In this document: positions 1 to 4,722 of the stretch, one piece after another
How the letters are laid out: each line of letters opens with the position of its first letter
Position numbering within the stretch: the first letter of the stretch is position 1
From: an uncultured Pseudomonadota bacterium
GTDB taxonomy: Bacteria; Pseudomonadota; Alphaproteobacteria; RF32; CAG-239
Direction: 5' to 3'
Length of the DNA: 5,438 nt
NCBI GenBank assembly: GCA_902795745.1
Contig: CADBMG010000103.1
Location: 1-5,438 of the forward strand
Made by a program: the position numbers and the translations under genes
Notes under the pieces: model-generated
The model's input: the letters and a program-made list of their open reading frames with translations, nothing else
What the model was told of the DNA's origin: nothing
Databases searched by the model: none

Positions 1-102
1 AAACAAGATATAAAACAAATAATTATGTGATGTCAAGATTAATTAAATTAAAAATATTGTGAATGGTTGTAGGAACATACTTTTATTTGGCAGATGATAG
101 GT

Positions 103-123
103 TATACTACCAAAAGCGGAGGA
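103..123 (+). promoter_or_regulatory. Possible -10 box and ribosome binding site of the folA-thyA operon
   Basis: TATACT at 103-108 matches the sigma-70 -10 consensus at five of six bases, but no good -35 box lies 16-18 bases upstream (TTGGCA at 87-92 is too close). GGAGGA at 118-123 is a strong Shine-Dalgarno sequence six bases before the ATG at 130 and fixes that start. If the -10 box is real, the leader is only about 15 bases. Bases 1-102 show no gene that I can support. Confidence 0.4.
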
Positions 124-129
124 TAAAGT

Positions 130-699
130 ATGACAATAGTTTCAATTTGGTGCAGACATAAAGGGGATAACGTAATTGGTGCAGGTTTGGGGCTACCTTG
201 GTGCATTCCGTCAGATACGAGGCGGTTTCGAAATTTGACTGAGGGTCAGATTAAAGTAATGGGTGGTCGCACATATAGCGGTATGCCGCAGAAAGTGTTG
301 ATGGGAAAAAAGGTAATTGTGTTGGATAATTCCGGTAAAACAGAGATTTTTGATAAAGAAAATCATGCTATATGCACCGATATTGAACAATTGACCGATT
401 ATCCGCAAGATTTGTATATTTCCGGAGGAGCAACGGTTTATGCGCTGTTTTTTAAAAATCCGCAAATTATGCCCGATATTGTGGTTGATTGCGTTTATGG
501 CGGAGAAATCAGTCCGGAAGCCAAGGATTTGGTTGATGTTAATACCAGTGTAGCAGTTTTGGAGGAAAAATATCAGCCACTACCTCAGCATTTTGAGCTC
601 GATGGCGTTACTACGAGAATATGGCTCAAAAAAGGCGATTTTGTTGAACAATCTGTTGTTAAGAAAATTTTGAACTATTTAGAAGAGGAGAGTAAATAA
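130..699 (+). CDS. folA: Dihydrofolate reductase, divergent
   Basis: The product should reduce dihydrofolate to tetrahydrofolate with NADPH in the cytoplasm, closing the cycle opened by the thymidylate synthase encoded next door. Seen directly: VIGAGLGLPW at residues 15-24, then PSDTRRF with Asp29 at the place of E. coli catalytic Asp27, MGGRTY at 44-49, and the cofactor-binding YISGGATVY at 96-104 (E. coli Gly95-Gly96 region). The closing strand is near 160-165. At 189 residues it is longer than the usual 160-170 because of about 20 charged residues at the C terminus. By eye, some normally conserved positions differ: E. coli Arg44 appears as Gly, Arg57 as Lys60, and the Thr113 region reads VVDCVY. 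The start is supported by GGAGGA six bases upstream. The stop is one base from the thyA start. The family is secure; activity as a standard enzyme is inferred. Confidence 0.88.
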   Translation: MTIVSIWCRHKGDNVIGAGLGLPWCIPSDTRRFRNLTEGQIKVMGGRTYSGMPQKVLMGKKVIVLDNSGKTEIFDKENHAICTDIEQLTDYPQDLYISGGATVYALFFKNPQIMPDIVVDCVYGGEISPEAKDLVDVNTSVAVLEEKYQPLPQHFELDGVTTRIWLKKGDFVEQSVVKKILNYLEEESK

Positions 700-700
700 A

Positions 701-1486
701 ATGCAACAATATTTGGACTTGTTACGTGATATTATGGAGAACGGTGTGGATAAAATGGATCGCACCGGAGTAGGAACTCGTTCGGTTTTTGGGCGACAGA
801 TGCGTTTTGATTTGAGCAAAGGTTTTCCTTTGGTTACAACCAAAAAAGTACATTTGAAAAGTATCATTTATGAATTGCTGTGGTTCTTAAAAGGCGACAC
901 CAATGTGCGCTATTTGCAGGAAAACGGCGTGCGTATTTGGAATGAATGGGCTGATGAAAACGGTGAGCTCGGACCGGTTTACGGTTCACAGTGGCGTAAT
1001 TGGAACGGCGAGGGAATTGATCAAATTGCTCAGGTAATTGAAACGCTTAAAAAGAACCCGAATGACCGAAGGATGATTGTCTCGGCATGGAATGTCGGAA
1101 AAATTGCCGAAATGCATTTACCTCCTTGCCACATGATGTTCCAATTTTATGTGGCTGATAACAAGTTGAGTTGTATGCTCTACCAGCGTAGTTGTGATAT
1201 GTTTTTGGGCGTGCCGTTTAATATTGCATCGTATGCTTTGTTGACAATGATGATAGCTCAGGTGTGCGGATTAGAGTTAGGTGAGTTTGTGCATACACTT
1301 GGTGATACGCACATTTATCACAACCACTTTGAACAAGTTAAAGAGCAGTTGTCGCATAAGCCGTATCCTCTGCCGCAAATGAAAATCAATCCGAATGTAA
1401 CAGATATTAATGACTTTAAGTATGAGGATTTCGAGTTGGTAAATTATCAAAGCTATGATACGATTAAGGCTAAAGTGGCTGTGTAA
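701..1486 (+). CDS. thyA: Thymidylate synthase ThyA
   Basis: It converts dUMP and methylenetetrahydrofolate to dTMP and dihydrofolate in the cytoplasm. The 261-residue length matches the short E. coli type (264). Seen directly: the N-terminal DRTGVGT loop at 20-26 with phosphate-binding Arg21; FPLVTTKK at 42-49; Glu58 and Trp80 at the expected places; EWADENGELGPVYG at 82-95; the Arg123-Arg124 pair; the nucleophile Cys143 in LPPCH; YQRSCD at 161-166 with Arg163 and Asp166; Asn174 in GVPFN; DTHIYHNH near 204; and a C-terminal KAKVAV like the mobile tail that closes over the substrate. All catalytic residues I can place are intact. AGAGGAG at about 683-689, within the end of folA, is the ribosome binding site. 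The gene is one base downstream of folA, so the two are surely co-transcribed. No clear terminator follows it. Confidence 0.98.
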   Translation: MQQYLDLLRDIMENGVDKMDRTGVGTRSVFGRQMRFDLSKGFPLVTTKKVHLKSIIYELLWFLKGDTNVRYLQENGVRIWNEWADENGELGPVYGSQWRNWNGEGIDQIAQVIETLKKNPNDRRMIVSAWNVGKIAEMHLPPCHMMFQFYVADNKLSCMLYQRSCDMFLGVPFNIASYALLTMMIAQVCGLELGEFVHTLGDTHIYHNHFEQVKEQLSHKPYPLPQMKINPNVTDINDFKYEDFELVNYQSYDTIKAKVAV

Positions 1487-1518
1487 GATATTTATCGGAT
1501 TTTTGTGTTTTTTTTCAC

Positions 1519-1547
1519 TTGATTTTTGTTTTAAAATTGAATATAGG
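1519..1547 (+). promoter_or_regulatory. Possible promoter for the small secreted protein gene
   Basis: TTGATT at 1519-1524 and TATAGG at 1542-1547 are 17 bases apart, each matching four of six consensus bases. Transcription would begin near 1554, leaving a leader of about 23 bases before the ATG at 1577. The alternative is read-through from thyA, for which no terminator is visible. The match is weak in AT-rich DNA. Confidence 0.25.
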
Positions 1548-1576
1548 AATATTTGATTAATTATTATTTTTATATT

Positions 1577-1885
1577 ATGAAAAAAATTTTATTAGTGTTG
1601 TGCTGCGCACTGGGTGTGTTGTCGGCACATTGCGAGAAAAAGAATTCATTTCTTCTGTTAAGGGAGATAATATTGAGTTCTGTGGAGGGAGATTACGATT
1701 ATATCTATGATGGATATACCTCGGATTCAACCTTTATTGCATTAAGAGAGAATGCCTTTTGGCTGGTCAACCTTTATTCCGGGGAGGAAGCATATCTTTG
1801 TGAGGAATGCAGGGTTGAATGTCTTGAAAGGGCATTGCAAAACAATGTTTTGTACAGACGTGAAAAAAAATCTGCAAAGGAATAA
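1577..1885 (+). CDS. Small secreted cysteine-containing protein, unknown function
   Basis: I do not recognise this 102-residue protein. It opens with MKKILLVLCCALGVLSA, a typical Sec signal peptide, with probable cleavage after Ala17. There is no proper lipobox, because His18 precedes Cys19. The mature part would be about 85 residues: acidic and aromatic in the middle (GDYDYIYDGY at 38-47), then CEECRVEC at 75-82, giving four cysteines in all with Cys19, and a lysine-rich end. In an oxidising periplasm the cysteines could form disulfides. An in-frame TTG at 1553 with AGGA just upstream would add eight residues ahead of the signal peptide; I prefer the ATG because it places the signal peptide at the N terminus, although it has no clear ribosome binding site. 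The last codons and the stop lie within the transcription terminator. A real gene is likely; the function is unknown. Confidence 0.6.
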   Translation: MKKILLVLCCALGVLSAHCEKKNSFLLLREIILSSVEGDYDYIYDGYTSDSTFIALRENAFWLVNLYSGEEAYLCEECRVECLERALQNNVLYRREKKSAKE

Positions 1886-1902
1886 CCTTGGCAGATTTTT
1901 TT
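1864..1902 (+). terminator. Rho-independent terminator overlapping the end of the upstream gene
   Basis: A7-TCTGC at 1864-1875 pairs perfectly over 12 bp with GCAGA-T7 at 1891-1902. After one mismatch, AAGG (1877-1880) pairs with CCTT (1886-1889), leaving the loop AATAA (1881-1885). The run of T forms the 3' arm and tail. The stop codon of the small secreted protein, TAA at 1883-1885, is in the loop, so the 5' arm is coding. Confidence 0.85.
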
Positions 1903-1914
1903 GCGTTATTAAGA

Positions 1915-1948
1915 GTTTAATTTTTACATATATTTATTAAAATTAAAC
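1915..1948. repeat. 10-bp inverted repeat, AT-rich
   Basis: GTTTAATTTT at 1915-1924 is the exact reverse complement of AAAATTAAAC at 1939-1948, with 14 bases between. It lies between a terminator and the start of the next gene, 65 bases upstream of that ATG. It could be an operator or only AT-rich background. Confidence 0.4.
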
Positions 1949-2012
1949 GTATGTAAATAATTGTTCAGTTAACTTAATATGTAATAGAAACAGATTTAAG
2001 TATAAAGTTGCT

Positions 2013-2468
2013 ATGAAAAAAATAAATCCGCAAAAATATGTTGAAGAATTACTTGAAACAGGAGCCTCCATTGTTTATGCGCATAAAATCGGGGTGGTTG
2101 ATGTGCGTCATGGAAAAATAGGCGAAAAAGTTATAACGATAATCGGTAATAGAGAAGAAACCGAAAATACGGTAACAAATGCTGATGATGTGATTGTCAG
2201 AGGGCAGGGTGGAGAAGAATATATTTTAAGCGCAAAGGAATTTGCGTCGCGATATATTGCTGATAAGAAAAATAAAGGAAAGTATATTCCGGTACAGCTC
2301 TCACAAAAGTTTCTATGCCTTGATGAAGATATATGTTTTTTATCACCTTGGGGAACAATGATGACTATTTTTGCCGGTGGTGTTTTAAATATCAGCGATA
2401 TGAATCATATATATGGCATCCAGAGCGATGAGTTTGCGACAACTTACGAGCAAGATAAAATCGGGTAA
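2013..2468 (+). CDS. Hypothetical protein with two similar halves, PGDYG-like
   Basis: This is a 151-residue soluble protein with no signal peptide or membrane helix. The N-terminal part carries an IGVVDVRHGKIGEKVITIIG stretch at 26-45. It is followed by a module reading DDVIVRGQGGEEYILSAKEF (58-77) and ending in ASRY. A second module runs from LDEDICFLSPWG (103-114) to IYGIQSDEFATTY (133-145). The ends of the two modules align as EYILSAKEFASRY and IYGIQSDEFATTY, sharing Y, EFA and the last Y, which suggests an internal duplication. The pattern (a polar residue before a bound-looking GxGGExY, then a conserved FxxxY) resembles small PGDYG-type domains seen in phage and bacterial hypothetical proteins; that is a recollection, not a search result. 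The ribosome binding site is weak; the ATG at 2013 is the first start in the frame. A real gene is very likely; the function is unknown. Confidence 0.75.
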   Translation: MKKINPQKYVEELLETGASIVYAHKIGVVDVRHGKIGEKVITIIGNREETENTVTNADDVIVRGQGGEEYILSAKEFASRYIADKKNKGKYIPVQLSQKFLCLDEDICFLSPWGTMMTIFAGGVLNISDMNHIYGIQSDEFATTYEQDKIG

Positions 2469-2483
2469 AACAACTAAAATAAA

Positions 2484-2508
2484 AAGCGCCGTATTTTATA
2501 CCGCGCTT
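2484..2508 (-). terminator. Terminator between convergent genes
   Basis: AAGCGC (2484-2489) pairs with GCGCTT (2503-2508). Inside, after a C-C mismatch, GTAT (2491-2494) pairs with ATAC (2498-2501) around a TTT loop. On the minus strand the hairpin is followed by TTTTATTTTAG, a good T tract, so it best serves the DUF378 gene. On the plus strand the tail is less regular, but it may also end the 2013-2468 transcript. Confidence 0.7.
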
Positions 2509-2532
2509 CGTTGTAAAAATTTATTTTCATTT

Positions 2533-2718
2533 TTATTTAATCATATATGCGAATAAAACGTAGCAAGCGCAGAGGCCTACAATGATATATACGATTGAAG
2601 CTACAACTGGAGCAAATGAGAACAAAAATTCAACTAAGTTGAATTTGAAAGCACCAACTAAACCCCAGTTAATACCACCGATAACCGTTAATAACAAAGC
2701 TAATCTCTTCAAAGACAT
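2533..2718 (-). CDS. DUF378 family small inner-membrane protein
   Basis: This 61-residue protein has two hydrophobic helices, at about residues 5-25 and 34-58. The first carries the family signature GGINWGLVGAF (14-24), and NLVEFLF follows, as in DUF378 proteins, where this NWGLvG motif is highly conserved. The length is normal for the family. DUF378 members are found widely in bacteria as small membrane proteins of unknown function; no reaction can be assigned. On the minus strand, AGGAG (complement of 2726-2730) lies seven bases before the ATG, a strong ribosome binding site that fixes the start. The gene is monocistronic: its own terminator lies 25 bases past its stop, and the gene on the other side is divergent and far away. 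No convincing promoter was found; TATATT (complement of 2783-2788) is one candidate -10 box. Confidence 0.92.
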   Translation of the reverse strand: MSLKRLALLLTVIGGINWGLVGAFKFNLVEFLFSFAPVVASIVYIIVGLCACYVLFAYMIK

Positions 2719-2784
2719 GGTTTTTCTCCTTTCTTGTTAATCAATTAAAAGTCTATGTTCCAAAGTTTAATTTTACGTAAAGAA

Positions 2785-2815
2785 TATAATCACTTAGATT
2801 AAATAAAAAAGGAGA
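2785..2815 (+). promoter_or_regulatory. -10 box and ribosome binding site ahead of a mini-ORF
   Basis: TATAAT at 2785-2790 is a perfect -10 box, though no good -35 box lies at the right distance. AAGGAGAG begins at 2808, and its GGAG (2810-2813) is seven bases before the ATG at 2821. The pair would give a transcript starting near 2797 with a very short leader. Confidence 0.35.
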
Positions 2816-2820
2816 GCAAA

Positions 2821-2859
2821 ATGTTTTTTTGTTGTAAAAAGAGGTTAGACCAAAAATAG
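2821..2859 (+). CDS. Candidate 12-codon mini-ORF
   Basis: ATG at 2821 opens a short frame, MFFCCKKRLDQK, closed by TAG at 2857-2859. It is supported by a well-placed AAGGAG and by a perfect TATAAT further upstream, and by nothing else. The product would be too short for a domain; the Cys-Cys-Lys-Lys-Arg core is unusual. It could be a small translated peptide, a leader peptide, the remnant of a lost gene, or chance. No attenuator-like hairpin with a T tract follows it, and the next gene on this strand is about 270 bases away, so a classic leader-peptide role is not supported. Confidence 0.25.
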   Translation: MFFCCKKRLDQK

Positions 2860-3051
2860 CAACTTCTCTTCAATCAATCCGGAGTAAATTTGCAGTCTGC
2901 CAGATAAAATTTTGTTATATTAAATTACCATCTTAATTTGGTATGTCAGTATTGTAATCATTATTGTTTAACGAATACCTAATATATATACATCATTGTA
3001 GTAGGGGGAGCAACTTTATTTAATGTGCATACACATGTTTAAAAATTATTC

Positions 3052-3078
3052 TTGACAAGACATACTGAGTTATATAGC
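3052..3078 (+). promoter_or_regulatory. Possible promoter of the Bor-like gene
   Basis: TTGACA at 3052-3057 is a perfect -35 box. The best -10 candidates are TATAGC at 3073-3078 (15-base spacer) or TATATA at 3071-3076 (13-base spacer); both are shorter than the ideal 17. Transcription would start before the 18-bp palindrome at 3093-3110, placing that palindrome in the leader or just past the start point. Confidence 0.35.
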
Positions 3079-3092
3079 CTTGTATAAGAAGA

Positions 3093-3110
3093 TGATTAAA
3101 TATTTAATCA
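3093..3110. promoter_or_regulatory. Perfect 18-bp palindrome, possible operator
   Basis: TGATTAAATATTTAATCA reads the same on both strands with no spacer. It ends 10 bases before the ribosome binding site of the Bor-like gene and lies just downstream of a possible promoter, a position suited to a repressor. It does not match a standard FNR box, where the TTGAT and ATCAA arms are four bases apart. No regulator is encoded in the window. Confidence 0.5.
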
Positions 3111-3133
3111 AATATTTTATGGAAGGACTACAC

Positions 3134-3433
3134 ATGAAAAAACTTATAATTTGTATTGGGCTCGCTTTGACGCTCTCTGCTTGCGGAAGTGACCATATTA
3201 TTCGTTTTGACTTAAATCCTCAACAAAACGTAGAGACCGCACCATCATATGAAGGTAGAAGTCATTTTTTATTTTGGGGAATGTGGCAAAAGAAAGATTA
3301 TAACTTAGCTAAAGCATGTCCTGCAAGAGGCATTAGTGCCATAGAAAACCATTGGACATTTTATGATTCCTTGATGGGGAGTTTAACCATGGGAATTTAT
3401 GCTCCGGAAAGCTACTCAATTTATTGTAATTAA
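3134..3433 (+). CDS. bor: Bor/Iss-family outer-membrane lipoprotein
   Basis: This 99-residue protein belongs to the Lambda_Bor family, surface lipoproteins that in E. coli (phage lambda Bor and plasmid Iss) promote survival in serum. Seen directly: signal peptide MKKLIICIGLALTLSAC with lipobox LSAC and lipidated Cys17; then SHFLFWGMWQKK at 43-54, AKAC at 59-62, and GSLTMGIYAPESYSIYC at 82-98. These match in order the lambda Bor segments HHFFVSGIGQKK, AAKIC and GFITLGIYTP...VYC from memory. The length (lambda Bor 97) also agrees. Gly18-Ser19 after the cysteine gives no Asp+2 retention signal, consistent with the outer membrane. The start at 3134 is chosen because GGAAGGA (3121-3127) lies seven bases upstream and the signal peptide begins there; an in-frame start at 3080 would add 18 residues. 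No phage genes adjoin it. Serum resistance in this organism is inference. Confidence 0.88.
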   Translation: MKKLIICIGLALTLSACGSDHIIRFDLNPQQNVETAPSYEGRSHFLFWGMWQKKDYNLAKACPARGISAIENHWTFYDSLMGSLTMGIYAPESYSIYCN

Positions 3434-3451
3434 TTTTGCAATCCATATTAA

Positions 3452-3484
3452 AAGAGAACCGCCGCAAAATCAGGCGGTTCTTTT
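3452..3484. terminator. Bidirectional terminator between convergent genes
   Basis: GAACCGCC (3456-3463) pairs with GGCGGTTC (3473-3480) around a nine-base loop. The stem extends outward by A-U and G-U pairs to 3452 and 3484. TTTTAGTTTTTGG follows on the plus strand and TCTTTTAATATGG on the minus strand, so it can end both the Bor-like gene and the membrane protein gene. The minus-strand stop codon (3483-3485) overlaps the base of the stem. Confidence 0.88.
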
Positions 3485-4037
3485 AGTTTTTGGTATTTTT
3501 AGTAATGCCTCTTAATACTTTTAAATCATAGCGAAATTCAACAACCAGTACAGTTAACCAGAACAAAAATATAATTGTTACAATATCATCACACATACGG
3601 CTTTCGATAATATCAATAAGCGCAAAAAGATAACCTTGCTCCGTTGTTACGAAAAGCATTGCAGTTTCCCACGCCAACATAGAAAACCGTTTATCTATAA
3701 TTGGAATTATATTATCGTTTTCATCATAAACAATGTTATGAATATGCTTCGTTTTGTATGAAAAATGTTTTATTACAAAGACAATAATACAAATAAATAT
3801 TTGTAATAAAACGTTAGCCCAAATCCATTTTTTATCGCAAATATTATTTGGTACACCCGAAAGGTCATAATCGTATTTTACCATATTAGGAATGGAATCC
3901 CAATATATGTAGTAAATTGCGACTTCTATAATAAGAACGGAAAAAACTAAGATGATTGATAAGAGTGTCCTAAATTTAATTCCTTCTAACGTATTTCCGG
4001 AAATGAACATTTTTATGAGTTGTATAAGTGACGACAT
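3483..4037 (-). CDS. Multi-spanning membrane protein with a DUF1648/SdpI-like segment
   Basis: This 184-residue protein has about four hydrophobic helices: 24-45, 72-90, 119-141 (less strong) and 152-167. Between the first two, WDSIPNMVKYDYDLSGVPN (46-64) followed by KKWIW resembles the DUF1648 pattern, where a first helix is followed by an IPxHxxxxGxPxxxxxK loop and a second helix. DUF1648 occurs in SdpI-like immunity proteins and in other membrane proteins. The usual His is replaced here by Lys or Tyr. A hydrophilic stretch at 93-117 probably lies in the cytoplasm, and the end is basic. On the minus strand, AGGA (complement of 4044-4047) lies six bases before the ATG. The gene stands alone, convergent with the Bor-like gene and divergent from the cupin gene. 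No toxin gene that it might protect against is visible. The family call is by eye and uncertain; a membrane protein is secure. Confidence 0.7.
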   Translation of the reverse strand: MSSLIQLIKMFISGNTLEGIKFRTLLSIILVFSVLIIEVAIYYIYWDSIPNMVKYDYDLSGVPNNICDKKWIWANVLLQIFICIIVFVIKHFSYKTKHIHNIVYDENDNIIPIIDKRFSMLAWETAMLFVTTEQGYLFALIDIIESRMCDDIVTIIFLFWLTVLVVEFRYDLKVLRGITKNTKN

Positions 4038-4251
4038 ATTTTTTCCTTTTCAATAAAATATACGCACACACTACTACATAAAAAAACAAAAAACAAGAAC
4101 ATAATTCTGCGCATAGAGATTGCTGAGGGCTTGTTAGGTAAATGTTTTATTAGCTCACTATTTCACCCCATATATAAACTCTTTCTTTTTGGGGGCAAAG
4201 TTTATGATAAAATGGTTTTAAATTCATTTGTTAATATCATATGCCATATAC

Positions 4252-4304
4252 TTGCAAACAATGAATTCTTTAATATAGAATGTTCACATCATTTATGGGA
4301 GGAG
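4252..4304 (+). promoter_or_regulatory. Probable promoter and ribosome binding site of the cupin gene
   Basis: TTGCAA at 4252-4257 and TATAGA at 4274-4279 are 16 bases apart, each matching four of six consensus bases. GGAGGAG at 4298-4304 is a very strong Shine-Dalgarno tract ten bases before the ATG at 4315. The preceding bases, 4038-4250, show no gene that I can support. Confidence 0.45.
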
Positions 4305-4314
4305 AAATTTTATA

Positions 4315-4722
4315 ATGAAAAAATATACAAGTTTGTTATTAGCCGCCTGTGTTCTGATACCTGCAGAAGCTTATGCGGCTGATTCAGAAACGCTGATTCA
4401 AACCGGTAAGCATTGGAATGAACAGGCAATTAAACCTATTCATATTGAACATCCGCAAATTACGATGCTTAGAATTACTATTCCGTCAGGTGAAAAGTTG
4501 GCAATGCATAAGCACCCTATCTTAAATATCGGATATTTAACAAAGGGAGAATTGACTGTTCGCTCGGAAAACGGAGAGGTTTTGGTTTTGAAACCGGGTG
4601 ATCCGATTGTTGAATTGGTTGATGTTTGGCACTATGGTGAAAGCACGGGTTCAGAAGATGCGGAAATAGTCGTTACTTATGTCGGAGATAAAGAAGATAA
4701 CTTAAGTGTTATTAAAGAATAA
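4315..4722 (+). CDS. Periplasmic cupin-domain protein
   Basis: This 135-residue protein has a Sec signal peptide, MKKYTSLLLAACVLIPAEAYA, with a good AYA cleavage site after residue 21. The rest is one small cupin barrel. Motif 1 reads PSGEKLAMHKH (57-67) followed by PILNIGYLTKGELTV; motif 2 reads KPGDPIVELVDVWHYGE (93-109). The likely metal ligands are His65, His67 and His106. The usual glutamate of motif 1 is absent, with Asn71 or Ile72 at that place, a variation that I recall in some small cupins. Reaction and substrate cannot be told from sequence; metal binding is inferred. An internal LAAC at residues 9-12 looks like a lipobox, but it is early in the hydrophobic core and the AYA site fits better. 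The start is fixed by the strong ribosome binding site. It has no operon partner in the window, and no clear terminator follows. Confidence 0.85.
   Translation: MKKYTSLLLAACVLIPAEAYAADSETLIQTGKHWNEQAIKPIHIEHPQITMLRITIPSGEKLAMHKHPILNIGYLTKGELTVRSENGEVLVLKPGDPIVELVDVWHYGESTGSEDAEIVVTYVGDKEDNLSVIKE

Larger units (their letters stand above)
2719..3133. other. Mostly non-coding stretch between the DUF378 and Bor-like genes
   Basis: These 415 bases hold upstream signals for two divergent genes, a 12-codon mini-ORF (2821-2859), an orphan purine-rich tract GGGGGAG at 3004-3010, a TTGACA at 3052-3057 and an 18-bp palindrome at 3093-3110. The orphan tract lies 12 bases before a ten-codon frame beginning at ATG 3023 (MCIHMFKNYS). 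No structured RNA family was recognised. Confidence 0.6.

Noticed and set aside
211..465. An 84-codon minus-strand frame inside folA
   Set aside because: It is a shadow of the dihydrofolate reductase gene, with no start signals or motifs.
679..867. A 62-codon minus-strand frame at the folA-thyA junction
   Set aside because: It is antisense to well-conserved thyA codons and lacks motifs; the thyA reading is certain.
1553..1576. A TTG start adding eight residues to the small secreted protein
   Set aside because: AGGA lies just upstream, but the added residues would precede an otherwise ideal signal peptide, and the likely transcription start falls at about this point.
1752..1940. A 62-codon plus-strand frame overlapping the small secreted protein
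   Set aside because: It lies in another frame of a gene with a clear signal peptide, and it runs through the terminator into spacer DNA.
2925..2945. A TACCA/TGGTA dyad with an eight-base loop
   Set aside because: Five pairs with no T tract; too small to be distinguished from chance.
3080..3133. An upstream in-frame start for the Bor-like gene
   Set aside because: It would place 18 residues before a textbook lipoprotein signal peptide and would cover the palindrome; the ATG at 3134 has a well-placed GGAAGGA.
4131..4382. An 83-codon plus-strand frame opening with TTG
   Set aside because: It overlaps the start of the cupin gene in another frame, has no ribosome binding site, and its translation is compositionally random with no recognisable motif.
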